Of a stretch of DNA of 64,000 nt, positions 45,466-56,392 are shown one piece after another. The stretch lies in NCBI GenBank assembly GCA_037179335.1, contig JAKZHN010000019.1, positions 62,001-126,000 on the forward strand. Reading direction: 5' to 3'. The stretch's first letter is position 1, and each line of letters starts with the position of its first letter. The notes under the pieces are model-generated. The model did not search any database, had not been told where the DNA came from, and saw only the letters and a list, made by a program, of their open reading frames with translations. The DNA is from Cyclaneusma minus (Eukaryota > Ascomycota > Leotiomycetes > Marthamycetales > Marthamycetaceae). Both the position numbers and the translations under genes were made by a program.

Positions 45466-47309
45466 ATGAAGACCACCGCCGCGGGGCCATTCTTTCTGGC
45501 CGTCTTCTCCCTCCTAGGAAGCTCTCACGCCACCTCCAAGTCCTCCAGCGCAAATGCTCCCGATCAATGCGCCGTACGCCCCCTTTCCAGTATCCCAATC
45601 ATCCAGAAACGGCTTCTAACTTCACATCAGATCTCTCCCAAAGCAACAGTATCCGACGCCTGCGCCTCCTACGCCGACATCGACAACATCAACAGCCGTC
45701 TAAAAACCGGGCTGGACAGCATAACGCAAACCACCGATTTCTTCGCCTACTATCGCCTCGCCCTCTTCTCCAAATCATGTCCCTTCTGGGACGACTCGAC
45801 AGGAATGTGCGGCAACATCGCCTGCGCCGTCAACACCCTCGACAACGAAGACGACATCCCCGCCATCTGGCGCGCCGAACAACTAGGAAAGCTTAGCGGA
45901 CCAAAAGCCGAGCATCCCGCCAAAAAAGTCCAAGAGGAACAACCACAAAAACCGCTACAAGGCATGTTGGGCGAAAACGTGGGCGAAAGCTGTGTCGTCG
46001 AATACGACGACGAGTGCGATGAGCGCGACTACTGCGTTCCCGAAGACGAAAGCGCCTCCGGAAAAGGCGACTACGTCTCCCTCGTCGACAACCCTGAGCG
46101 CTTCACCGGCTATTCTGGCGATGGCGCCCACCAAGTCTGGGACGCCATCTACCACGAAAACTGCTTTTCGCGCGCCTCGTTCCCGCCCGCTGCCTCGCTG
46201 GGTATGCTTCCCTCCAACATATTCCAAAACCCTGCTGCAAACAACCTTCGCTCCGCGCTGCAAGAAGGTTCCGAAAGTCCCGAACTGGACGAATGCCTCG
46301 AAAAGCGCGTGTTTTATAGAGTTATTAGTGGCATGCATGCATCTATTTCGGCACATTTGTGCTGGGATTACTTGAACCAGACAACTGGCGAATGGGGCCC
46401 GAATGTGCAATGCTATATCGAGCGCCTCCACAACCACCCTGAGCGAATCTCCAACCTCTATTTCAACTACGCGCTCGTCCTCCGCGCTGTCGCAAAACTC
46501 GACCCCTATCTCAAAAACTACACTTTCTGCTCCGGCGACCCAGCACAAGATTTTCTGACCAAGAAGAAGGTCTCGGCATTCACGGGACAGGCTGCGAACA
46601 GCCCGCAGATCTTTGACGAGAGCTTGATGTTTGTGAATGGCGAGGGATTGAGCTTGAAAGAGGACTTTCGCAATCGTTTTAGAAATGTGTCGAGGTTGAT
46701 GGATTGCGTGGGGTGTGATAAGTGCAGGCTGTGGGGCAAGGTGCAGACAGCTGGGTACGGCGCTGCACTCAAAGTGCTGTTTGAGATGAACGAGGGGGAT
46801 GTGGAGGTGCCGCCTTTGAAACGGACCGAACTCGTTGCGCTGTTCAATACGTTAGCGAGAATTTCGAATTCGCTGAGTGCGATTGGGAAGTTTCGGGTTA
46901 TGGTGGCTGAGGCGACGGGAGAAAAGTGGGAGTGGGTGGATGAGGACGAGGAAGATGATTTTGAGGCGTGGAAAGAGGAAGAGGATATCCATGAGATTAT
47001 TAGGAAGCATAGGGCGACGGAGGGGATGACGCCTATGGAGGCGCTGAAGAGCGAGGCTGGGCTGGTGTGGAAGGTGTTTAAGCATGTTATGGGGAGTTAT
47101 TTGGAGTTGCCGCAGACCTTGTAAGTTTTTCATCGCCCCATTTCCTGTTGCTGCTGCTTTTTTTCTGTTTGACTCAGCTGACATGGTATTGTGGCAGATG
47201 GCACATCTTCGCGATGGAGATGAAGCGGCTGGGACAGTGGTATCTGGGTCGTCCCGTTCAGTCGAGGAGTTGGCGGATCAAGAAGCCGAATTTCAACGAT
47301 GAGTTGTAA
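45466..47309 (+). CDS. ERO1: Endoplasmic reticulum oxidoreductin Ero1
   Basis: FAD enzyme of the ER lumen that reoxidises protein disulfide isomerase using oxygen. Exons 45466-45573, 45631-47120 and 47198-47309, about 569 residues. The N-terminus is a signal peptide (FFLAVFSLLGSSHA). The shuttle disulfide region is CPFWDDSTGMCGNIACAV, with the C-x4-C pair, and the active site is CVGCDKCRLWGK (C-x2-C-x2-C) with the FAD-contacting tail. I introduced intron 1 (57 bases) because splicing restores the family run QCAISPKATVSDACASY. The intron is a multiple of three with no stop, so a naive frame runs through it. An acidic stretch near residue 490 (WVDEDEEDDFEAW) is a local addition. Confidence 0.96.
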
Positions 47310-48506
47310 AGAGTACTTACTCTGAATGATAGACAAGCTTCAAGATTGTTGGGAAAATGAAATACGAAAAGATGCATCGGAATGGCGTTTTATAGGGGGG
47401 ACTGGGGGCGAATGGGGCGAAAGAGCAGGCTTGTTGGTCGTTGTATATAAGATATGTTGGGCATTAGCGGGCGCGTCGGACGAGGGAAGGTTCATAGTCC
47501 TGGGGATGAGTTGGCTATGATTATTCTTATACTGGAGAACCTTCGTTTCATCTCGTTATTAAGTGACAGCATCCAAGTAGGACCCTTTCACGGCGTAGGT
47601 ATCTTGCATTGATCTGCATTTCAGCACTGTTGGGCCTCTGAGGTCACTTGAAATACTCCTAATATTTCGAAATACCTAGGATATCCCGGATTGTTTGGAA
47701 TGCTCCCGGTTATTTGAGATGTTCTCAATTATTCGGAGACTGTAGACCGTATCCAGACCTTTGCAATCCCGCTGTTACCTGTACATGGTAGTGAATCAGG
47801 TGGCGAACAGTAGATCACCCCTTCTCCTCATGGGCACGGTCGAGAGTTCTGCTCGCTCTTTTTGAAGTAACTCGTACACCAGAGTACTTCAAAAAGTCTT
47901 CGACTTCGAAGCTTCGTGATCTGTCAGCCAAGTTTCAACTCAAAGGTTGAGCGGTTGGTGGTTGAAGGAGCCGCATCACGTGCACGGGCCACATCCCTGC
48001 TCCGCACACGGCGCTAGTGGGGAGGGTCAGTTTGAGCGGGAGAGTTGGTCCAACAACGAAAAAAGACGAATCACAGCCGCGGCCACCCACAATTAGCTGC
48101 TTCTGGCTCGCACTAATTCCCAGCTTCGCGCGAACCTCTTCTTCCCGCCTGTGCCATTTTGAGCGGAATACCTGTGCGCTGCAGCTAGCGCCGACGCGAA
48201 ATCCGTCTCCCGCCTGCCGCTGTACGCACGCGACTTGAAGCTCTTCAAGAGCGCCAAATCTCTTCCACCACCCACCACCACACACCTCCACTCCTTCGCG
48301 CACTCAAGCCCTACCCTGCTGGCGCTCACCATCTGAACTCGAATTCCGTTCTCTACGATATACAGCACCTGCGATCCGACCACCAGCGAAGCCACAAGAA
48401 CCGAGATACCGCGCATGGGAGCTCCGAGTAGTCACACTCGTTGCGCCAGGGCCGCTCGAAGACATCTCCTCTTGCCATCGAGCGGACCGCAGCTACCAGC
48501 TCCAAT
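47310..48506. other. Spacer between ERO1 and TAF2
   Basis: Contains minisatellite block 4 (about 47643-47735) and the TAF2 promoter. No gene seen. Confidence 0.5.
47643..47735 (+). repeat. 19-base minisatellite, block 4 (diverged)
   Basis: Units such as GGATTGTTTGGAATGCTCC and CGGTTATTTGAGATGTTCT keep the 19-base period and the T-GGAAT-x-TCC core but have drifted from the consensus. Confidence 0.55.
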
Positions 48507-51500
48507 ATGCCTGGTCTAGTCAATATGGAGCCTGAGCCAGCGCCCGTCGGTGAAGGCGGCGCTCTACCCGTCAAGGCTGTCCCTCAGTATGGCTTCACAG
48601 TCGCCCAGCAGAAACTTCACATCGAAGTCGACTTCCGCAACCAGCGCCTGACTGGCCACACCGAAATCGAGATCCTGCCAAAGAGCGCCAAGTTGGATGT
48701 GATCAGAATCAACGCAAGGCAGTGCGAGATACCAGAGGACAAGGTCTTGATCAATGGGCGTCTGGCAGAATTTGACTACGAGGACTCATACGCGCGCCTG
48801 AAGATTCCTTCCTACGTCCAGTCGTCGGTACAACAGCATGAGATGCAAAGGGAAAAGAACGCGCGTGTTCTGGCGAATGTCCCTGCTGCTACTGAGATGG
48901 AAATTGCGTTACCAGATTCAGTGCGCATTGAGGAGAACGATGACTTCGCAGACGCGCCGTCCAATGCTCAGCTTCATCGTGCAATGGACGGTCTGAATGC
49001 GCGATCTGCTTCAGTCTCGTTCAATGCTGGATCCATATCTACTCCCGTTACGGCCGCACCGAGGATGAATGACGAGTCGGGCAAGTACAAACCCATCACT
49101 GTGTTCATTCCTTTCACTACGAAGAACTTCAGGGATGGTTTGCAGTTCGTTGGAGTGGCACCAGATGATACACGATATCCGCACGCCTACACAAAGCATT
49201 CGAAGTACAATGGAGTTGCAAGCTGCATCTTTCCTTGTGTGGATGATCCATCGATGCGCTACACGTGGGAAATTTCCATCAAGTGCCCTCGCAGTTTGGG
49301 TGATGCGTTCAGACGGCCCGCACCTGCTGCTCAAGCTAGTGGTGTGGGTTCTGCAAAGAAGGACAAGCAGAAGAACTTACCAAATGGTGTCGGTTCATCT
49401 CATGACCGCGCCTCGACTACTCCTGAAGTGGAACTGTCAGAAGACGATAAGCTTCTTGAAATGGTCGTGGTTTGTTCTGGCGAATCGTACGGTGAAGTAA
49501 TTGATCCTGCAGACAGTTCGAAGAAGACTGTGTCGTTCGTTGTCGAGAACCCCCTTGGTGCCAATCAGATCGGGTTTGCCATCGGACCATTCGAGCACGT
49601 GGATCTCTCACAGTTTCGGGAAGAAGATGAAGACGAGAAACTTGGCCAGAAGGCTACTCAGGTTCACGGCTATTGTCTCCCTGGTCGATCTAGCGAGGTC
49701 TTGGTCACTTGCGAGGCTATGGCGCATGCCGTTGACCATCTTACCTTGGCGTACTCCCGGTATCCATTCAGCGACTACAGCATGTGTTTTGTCGAAGATC
49801 AAGCAGATGACACTGTCCCAGTCGGATACATGTCCCTTTGCAGCTCGCGCCTGCTTTACCCGGAAGATATCATTGATCCAGAAATCGAGGTCACTCGGAA
49901 ACTGGTGAATGCGCTAGCTAACCAGTGGATTGGTGTCAATATTGTTCCTCAAGGGCCTGCAGACATGTGGCTAGTCGTTGGGATCGCCGGCTTCATCACA
50001 GAGCACTTCATGAAGCAACTCTGCGGGAACAACGAGTATCGATTCAACCAGAAGATGCTTTCCCAGAAGCTAGTCGAGCAGGATATCCAGCGACCATCCC
50101 TCGTTATGATAGGAGAGACCATGTACATGGGGGATTTTGGCTTGGAATTCATGCAGCTGAAGGCTCCTCTTGTCTTGTTCATTCTTGACCGGAGAGTGCT
50201 GAAGCAGAGCGGGGCGAATGGGCTGAACCGTGTCATTGGGCGAATCTTCACCACCGCCAATACTTCATCCGATCGTACCATTAGCACACAAAGCTTTCGG
50301 AGAATCGTTGAGAAGATTGGACATTACAAAGCTGATGCTTTCTGGAATCAGTGGATTTTTGGTGCCGGCTGCCCAAGATTCCAAGTTTCGCAGAGGTTCA
50401 ACAAGAAGCGGGTTGTGGTTGAGCTTACCATCAGCCAGAAGCAAGATACCCTTCCCACCCAGAGGAAGATCGAGAAGGGGGCGTTCGCGAGGGAATTCAA
50501 AGAGGAGCAATGTGGTATCTACGCTGGTGAGGTCCAGTCGTGCTTCACTGGGCCCATGACAGTTCGGATTCATGAAGCCGACGGAACACCATACGAGCAC
50601 ATGGTCGAGATCACTCAACAGAATGAGAAGATCGAGATTCCCTACAACACCAAGTACAGGCGCTTGAAGCGGAGTCGGCGCCAAAAGGAACGTGCACAAG
50701 GAGCTGGAGCTGACATCAACGGTGAAAATCAGGACGATGTCCTGCTCTACTGCCTCGGAGACGTTCTGCAGACGGCAGACGAAGTCCAAGAGTGGGGTCT
50801 GTCTGACTGGGACGCGGAAAACGAGCAGAAGATGGAGCAAGAGTCTTACGAGTGGATAAGAATGGACGCTGACTTCGAGTGGTGTGCCGAAATTAACTTC
50901 CAGAACATGCCATCATACATGTATGTCTCACAGCTGCAGCAAGATCGAGATGTGGTCGCTCAGCAAGACTCCATGATTTATCTGAGGAATGCGAAGCCTC
51001 ATCCGCTTGTGTCTACCTTCCTGGTAAGGACCCTCATGGACAAAAGATATTTCTACGGTATTCGAAAGATGGCAGCGGAAAATCTGGCATTTCATGCCAC
51101 AGAGACGACGCAGTTCATCGGACAGACGCACCTCGAGAAGGCGTTCAAAGACATGTTCTGCTACCCCGGCACGTCTACTGTGAAGGTCAACGACTTTACT
51201 GACAAGAAGGCTTACTTGCTCAAGTGTGCAATTCCCCAAGCCATGGCAAACATCCGCAACGCTGAGGGCAAATGTCCCCGCGAAGCACGCCAGTTTATTC
51301 TTGATCAGCTGCGATTCAATGATAACACAGACAATCAGTTCTCGGATTGCTTCTACATTGCATCTTTGATGACAGCACTGACAGACTCGCTTATCACCCA
51401 CAAATCTGCAGACGAGATGAGCTTTTCTTTTGAGGACGATGAGGCAATAGCTGAGGAAGAGAATTTCCGAAAGACAGCTGTTGAGGTCATCGATCGGTTC

Positions 51501-53186
51501 CGTCGTATGGATGAGTGGATTAACTCCCACCAGAATATCTACACTACTACGGCGTTGGAGTGCAAAAGACGACTGATGAAAGCCGACGTTATCAAGCCTG
51601 ATCCTAGAGAATTCGTTCAGTACCTGCACGATGGCTCGCTCGACGTCGTCCGTCTGAAAGCTTTCGATGCGCTGGTAGACTTGACATTCCTGAATGAGGA
51701 CGTAGTGATAGAACTACTTATGAGTGTTGTAAGCACGGATCGGTCTGCATATGTTCGCAATCAAATCTACGAGATACTCATGAAGGGCCTCGCATCAATG
51801 GCATTCGGAGAGCATAAGGCTGCTGAGAAGTCGTCCCAAGAAGATGGTGGCCTGATTGTGGAAGATGAAGGGGACAAGGTCATGGAGGCCAGAGCTGCTC
51901 AAATCAAGCGAACTACCAGCATTACTGAAGCTCTCAAGGCCTTGAAGGAAGAGCTGAAAGGCAACGAGACGCTGAAGACTGCCATCTGGAAAGCTGTCTG
52001 TTCTCCCATCATCGGGGCGCGTGAGCAGGAGGCTCTCTTGGCTGTTTGCTCTGTTCTCTACGACGCTCATCAGTCAATGATTGTTACCCTGAAGTACCCA
52101 AAATATTGGAAGGCTGAAAATTTGGGCAAGGTTGGAATCTCCATCCCTTCCAGCGACTCTCGCAGGCCTCCCCCTCCCAAACCTCATACTAACAGCACTT
52201 CTAAGGGCAAAATCTCGTTCACCAAGACCAATAAGGTCCGAACAAAGCCAATGCCATCGTTCAAGCCGATTGTCAAGGAACCACCTACGCCCCCCCCTGT
52301 GCCTGTGGAGCCTAGGAAGATCGTCTTCCCACCTCCCAGTGCTCTGTCTTCGAAAGCTTCCGCAATCGCCGGTTCCATGAAGCCCCCGATTTCCTCAAAG
52401 CCTCTGAAGCGGCCCGCACCCGCAGAGAGCATCGAGCCGCCACAGAAAGTGCTCAAACATTCTCAAGGTTCAATAAGGGGCTCACCTCTCCCACCAAAGA
52501 CGCCACAATCCGATGCCCCACTCCGGAATCTCAAGCGTCCCTCGCCTGCTACCAGCGAAGACGAGCCGTTAGCCAAACACCGCAAACCGCTCCCGTCGCC
52601 CAAGCCGGTTGTGTCACCTAGCCCGGCCAGAAAAACACTTCTCGTCAAGCTGAAACCGATTGACTTTTCAAGGCTGTCATTGAAATCATCGAAGTCTAAT
52701 AAGGTCACTAAGCCCTCGCCGAAACCTAAGTCCAAAGCAGCCGAGCACGCCGCGAAGAACGCGGCCCTCTGGCAGAGAAACCACGCCGCGTCCCCCTCTA
52801 ACTCTATCCACTCCAACAATTCTACAATCTCCGTCGGCTCCCGCACACCCCTCCCCTCCTCCTGGCCCGCAGCTAAGACCGGGTCGCCGAGTAGTTTCGC
52901 ACCATCCGCAGGCCGCACACCGCTCCCCGGCGCTCCTCCACCGCCAAACCCGATTCGCAGACCGCTTCCTAGCGGTTTGCCTACTAATTCTAATGCTATA
53001 TCTTCGCCCATATCAGGCACTCCGGCAAGACCTTCATCCGCTGCTTCTTCGTCCGCGCATGCTCCTACCCCGCCACCACAGCAGCCGCAGAAGAAGAGTC
53101 TGAAGATTACCTTAAATCTTAATAAGAACAAGGGATCGCCGGCACCGCTGTCCGCCCCGAAACCCGCGACTCCGAAGACCCGGTAA
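48507..53186 (+). CDS. TAF2: TFIID subunit TAF2
   Basis: General transcription factor subunit that contacts the Initiator region within TFIID. A single exon of 1559 residues from the ATG at 48507 (MPGLVNMEPEPAPVGEGG); the frame is open from 48441, adding 22 residues. The first half is an M1-aminopeptidase fold (YGFTVAQQKLHIEVDF, VASCIFPCVDDPSMRYTWE, VPVGYMSLCSS). The zinc motif HEXXH of true peptidases is replaced by NALANQWIG near residue 470, so it should be catalytically dead, as in all TAF2. ARM/HEAT-like repeats follow. The last 350 residues are Pro/Ser/Lys-rich and disordered, with repeated PPKPH, PLPP and RTPLP motifs, a common fungal extension. Confidence 0.95.
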   Translation: MPGLVNMEPEPAPVGEGGALPVKAVPQYGFTVAQQKLHIEVDFRNQRLTGHTEIEILPKSAKLDVIRINARQCEIPEDKVLINGRLAEFDYEDSYARLKIPSYVQSSVQQHEMQREKNARVLANVPAATEMEIALPDSVRIEENDDFADAPSNAQLHRAMDGLNARSASVSFNAGSISTPVTAAPRMNDESGKYKPITVFIPFTTKNFRDGLQFVGVAPDDTRYPHAYTKHSKYNGVASCIFPCVDDPSMRYTWEISIKCPRSLGDAFRRPAPAAQASGVGSAKKDKQKNLPNGVGSSHDRASTTPEVELSEDDKLLEMVVVCSGESYGEVIDPADSSKKTVSFVVENPLGANQIGFAIGPFEHVDLSQFREEDEDEKLGQKATQVHGYCLPGRSSEVLVTCEAMAHAVDHLTLAYSRYPFSDYSMCFVEDQADDTVPVGYMSLCSSRLLYPEDIIDPEIEVTRKLVNALANQWIGVNIVPQGPADMWLVVGIAGFITEHFMKQLCGNNEYRFNQKMLSQKLVEQDIQRPSLVMIGETMYMGDFGLEFMQLKAPLVLFILDRRVLKQSGANGLNRVIGRIFTTANTSSDRTISTQSFRRIVEKIGHYKADAFWNQWIFGAGCPRFQVSQRFNKKRVVVELTISQKQDTLPTQRKIEKGAFAREFKEEQCGIYAGEVQSCFTGPMTVRIHEADGTPYEHMVEITQQNEKIEIPYNTKYRRLKRSRRQKERAQGAGADINGENQDDVLLYCLGDVLQTADEVQEWGLSDWDAENEQKMEQESYEWIRMDADFEWCAEINFQNMPSYMYVSQLQQDRDVVAQQDSMIYLRNAKPHPLVSTFLVRTLMDKRYFYGIRKMAAENLAFHATETTQFIGQTHLEKAFKDMFCYPGTSTVKVNDFTDKKAYLLKCAIPQAMANIRNAEGKCPREARQFILDQLRFNDNTDNQFSDCFYIASLMTALTDSLITHKSADEMSFSFEDDEAIAEEENFRKTAVEVIDRFRRMDEWINSHQNIYTTTALECKRRLMKADVIKPDPREFVQYLHDGSLDVVRLKAFDALVDLTFLNEDVVIELLMSVVSTDRSAYVRNQIYEILMKGLASMAFGEHKAAEKSSQEDGGLIVEDEGDKVMEARAAQIKRTTSITEALKALKEELKGNETLKTAIWKAVCSPIIGAREQEALLAVCSVLYDAHQSMIVTLKYPKYWKAENLGKVGISIPSSDSRRPPPPKPHTNSTSKGKISFTKTNKVRTKPMPSFKPIVKEPPTPPPVPVEPRKIVFPPPSALSSKASAIAGSMKPPISSKPLKRPAPAESIEPPQKVLKHSQGSIRGSPLPPKTPQSDAPLRNLKRPSPATSEDEPLAKHRKPLPSPKPVVSPSPARKTLLVKLKPIDFSRLSLKSSKSNKVTKPSPKPKSKAAEHAAKNAALWQRNHAASPSNSIHSNNSTISVGSRTPLPSSWPAAKTGSPSSFAPSAGRTPLPGAPPPPNPIRRPLPSGLPTNSNAISSPISGTPARPSSAASSSAHAPTPPPQQPQKKSLKITLNLNKNKGSPAPLSAPKPATPKTR

Positions 53187-54088
53187 TTTGAGAATGATGC
53201 GGAAGATTGATGGGGCACCGGAAGATTGATGAGGCACGCATATGAAGCATGCGTGCGCAGCATACACACATTGATTTGCATTTGAGCGACACGGCGTTTT
53301 TGAGGGAAAGGAATATCCATGCATGGGCAGCTCTAGTTACGCTGCTCACAAGGCATTTGCATCATCAGGCGCTCTGGTTCTTTCTTTCCATGGTATCGAT
53401 GCCATCAAATTGTTGCTTTCTCTACCCACTCAGCACGCAAAGCATTCGAGAAGCATCCCTTTAGAAGAATATTCCATGCTGGCCGGCTGATTTGATAGTC
53501 GGGTTTCGTTTCTGTTCCGGGTTTCGATAGAAAGCAAAAATTGATGGTTGATCGGTCGGTTGGCGGATGTGGAGCGATTGAGAGATACCTAAGGCATATA
53601 CCATTCGCTGAGATTGATGGTTTTGCTGGCCTGGAGAGATGGTGGTGGCTGGGCGATGGGATGCGAAAAAGGATATAGGACAACTTTCTGGTGATGCGAC
53701 GCAGCGTTTGAGCGTCTGCTGCGTTCGAAGAGCCGCCATCCAGAAAGCTCCGAATTGTCAGATGAACATAAATAAGAGAAATGCAACCATGTTGCCTTTC
53801 CTTGCTGTTTTTGTCCAGATCTGATGTGTCGTGATGGTATGTTCTTTCGTGGTCGTGAAAGGGTGTCGTAGAGCCGTGTTTTCCCATAATCCTTCATAGA
53901 TGCATGGATAGGGTATATCTTCGCGCCAAAGGACTTTCTCCGTCAGAGCATTGAATGAATATCCCTTGCTCCCATCTAATCCGTGCAGTCGTCCGTCCGT
54001 CCAGCCCAGACCCTTCCCCCCTTTCCCCTATTTGTTTCCTCCCCCCTTTTTCTTCGCCAAATCCATGCACCCCAAACCCGCACAAAAA
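53187..54088. other. Convergent spacer TAF2/CDC26
   Basis: 3' ends of two convergent genes. No additional gene supported. Confidence 0.5.
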
Positions 54089-54421
54089 TCACCTCCCACC
54101 AGCACTCCCCGCCGCCATACCCAACCTCTCCTCCCTCGTCCTCGTCATCCTCGCCTGCGCCGCAGCCGCTCCGCCTTTCAGCTCCTCCTCAGCCGCATTT
54201 CCAGCCCCAGTCGCCCCTCGGTTCTGCAAACGATCATTCAGGGGTGTGGCCATGTGTTGCGTCTTGAGAGAAGCTTGGGATGCGGGATTGTTGGAGGAGG
54301 GGTTGGTGGCAGCTCGGGCTTGGGCGGCGGCGAGGGCGGCGGCTTCGCGCTGGCGCTTGTCTTCGTAGATGGCTATGTCTTCGGTGGTGAGGGTTAGGGC
54401 GGTGGGGTTGCGGCGTAGCAT
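54089..54421 (-). CDS. CDC26: Anaphase-promoting complex subunit Cdc26
   Basis: Small APC/C subunit that stabilises the TPR protein Cdc16/APC6. A single exon of 110 residues. The N-terminus MLRRNPTALTLTTEDIAIYE matches the family's M-L-R-R-x-P-T-x-L-x-L-x-x-x-D-I motif, the part that inserts into the TPR groove. A charged helix follows (DKRQREAAALAAAQARAA), then a low-complexity Asn/Ala/Gly tail. The rest of the protein is poorly conserved in this family, so the assignment rests on the first 22 residues. Confidence 0.85.
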   Translation of the reverse strand: MLRRNPTALTLTTEDIAIYEDKRQREAAALAAAQARAATNPSSNNPASQASLKTQHMATPLNDRLQNRGATGAGNAAEEELKGGAAAAQARMTRTREERLGMAAGSAGGR

Positions 54422-55012
54422 TTTGGATTTTTTGGACGGGGGGTGGGATGGAGGAGGTGGTTGGAAGAAAGAGGAGGTTGTGAGGGCGTGTGGGGTGGGT
54501 GGAAGTTGTGAGATCGCTGTTTGGATTTGGGAATTGAGGTGTTTCTGGTTGTGGAGTGGTTGCGGAGTGGTTGTGACCTTGGGGATGAGTGGTAGGAGGA
54601 TTTTTTAAGTCGTTTGAGGCTGGTCGGTTCGTTTTGGTTGCAGTAGGAGTGAAGGATGCGGGGAAGGTTTTGGGTGCACTGCGGGGTTTTTATAGAAAGT
54701 CGGGAAGTTTGCCTGGAGTTAGGCTTGAGGTTGGAGGGTCTCGTGAGAAAAGGGGGAATGACGGTGTCGGACGATGTGATCTTGTTCAGATTTGTTGACG
54801 AAGCTGTGAACTGTCGTCGTTGCAGAATGCGCTTCAGGTTGACGCGTCTGGTCGCGGGGATACATGTAAGCTGCATGTGTGCCTTGCTGCCTCGGGCGCT
54901 AACGTTAATTTTTGGATCTACATGTAGGTCCAGCCGACAACGATCACCATTAATCCCATGAGCCCGGTTCCTCGACTTTTGTTTTACAGAGTTGAGGAAA
55001 GCCGAGTCCAAC
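54422..55012. other. Divergent promoter region
   Basis: Lies between the divergently transcribed Cdc26 gene and the mitochondrial protein gene. No gene seen. Confidence 0.5.
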
Positions 55013-56392
55013 ATGTTCAAATGGCATACTCTTGCAGCTGTCGGTCGGAGTAGACCGGCAGCTGCTGATCTGGCACGAGTCACTGATGGCATTTCGGCTT
55101 CGTTGCGCCTGTTCTCTATCTCGGCATCCAGGAGGGACGATGGTATGCATACACTCAAGAGCGCAAGCTTTCTATGCGCATTTGTCTTTACTATGGAAGT
55201 CATGTATTTTTGATTTTCTAAGCTGACTGTTCGTACAGACCAACCTCGCACCTCGAAAGTCGAACGCTCCCGCCAAGCTGCCTCTGAAATCGCTTCCATT
55301 ACTTCCTCTCCATCCCGCGGTGTCGATGCCCGCTCCCTAGCCGCCAAACCCTCGGGCGGTTTCGCCGGCATCCGACGAGTCGACCATTCAGGCAACCCAG
55401 CTGCTCAACTCGCGGAACGCGGTCCCCGCAGTGATTTCAATCGAGGCCCTAACCGTGGAGGAGCAAGAGGCGGAGCAAGAGGCGGAGCAAGAGGCGGATC
55501 CCGAGGAGGAGCTCGAGGAGGGCGTGGCGGTCGAGACGGCGGAGAATGGGACATGGACGCACAGGGTCCTCGCGACGGACGACGAGGCGGACGAGGCGGC
55601 CGAGGCCGCGGAAACAACCGTCAAGATCAACGGAGCGCCCGCGCAAAAGAAGTAGAAGTCGACCGGGAAGAAGAGAAGCAGATGGAAGAAGAATACAGAA
55701 AAGAGATGGAAGAGATGGAGAAAGCAGACTATGCGTGGCGCCACGACGTCGAACCCCAGACCAAGCTGGAAAGTCTGAAGCCGTTGATGCCGGCTTTGGC
55801 ACTGGCTAGCGTGCCTGAGACGCAGGAGCGGGCTATGGTTGAGCATTGGAAAAAGGAGGTGGGAAGACTGCCTGCTGATGATGCAGAGGATGCGGTCTGG
55901 GATGCGTTTAGGAGCTACAATAAGGGCGAAGGCTTTGTGCTCACCAGCGAGGAAGAGCTCCGCGAGGCACATCTGACGGGAATTTTCCGCGACCCTAAGG
56001 ACTTCACGAAGATGTTTGAGCCTATTGACCAAAAAGCTCAAGAGACCATGTTGAAGGACTTTGTGTCAGGAGCGAGCTATACGCAGGTGCCGCCCAGCTT
56101 GACAGAGGATGTGCTTACTAGGGTGGAGAATTACATGGTCAGGAATGAGACGGCGGGGCCGGAGCAGGGACAGATGTTGAGGGCGAAGGTGCAGGCTATG
56201 TTGACAGGGACGAAGATGAAGGAGGTGAAGAAGAAGGAGTTGAGTGAGTCGGAGAAGCGAAACTGGCGGATGAGGGAGCTGAATGCGGAAATGATTCTGT
56301 ACCGGAAGGATACGCCAAGGCCTGAATTGGGCCTTTTCCAGAAGCCGTGGGAAGGGAAGTGGAAGGTTGATGAGGAGGAAGTAAGCGCTTGA
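55013..56392 (+). CDS. Mitochondrially targeted RGG-repeat protein, function not recognised
   Basis: Two exons, 55013-55142 and 55239-56392, with a 96-base phase-1 intron, about 427 residues. The N-terminus (MFKWHTLAAVGRSRPAAADL, then RLFSISASRR) is a good mitochondrial presequence. Residues about 105-170 form a striking Arg/Gly block with units such as GGARGG and RGGRGG, typical of RNA-binding RGG boxes. Then come an acidic coiled-coil-like stretch (EEEKQMEEEYRKEMEEMEK) and a conserved-looking alpha-helical domain ending MILYRKDTPRPELGLFQKPW and GKWKVDEE. A role in the mitoribosome or mitochondrial RNA handling is my inference; I do not recognise the family. Shifted frames give long false ORFs over the RGG part. 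Confidence 0.75.

Noticed and set aside
45378..45896. Overlapping frame of 172 codons at the start of ERO1
   Set aside because: Arg/His/Leu-rich frame-shifted reading of the ERO1 exon.
55388..56041. Minus-strand frame of 217 codons with poly-Ala/Ser runs
   Set aside because: Shadow of the GC-rich RGG-coding exon on the other strand.
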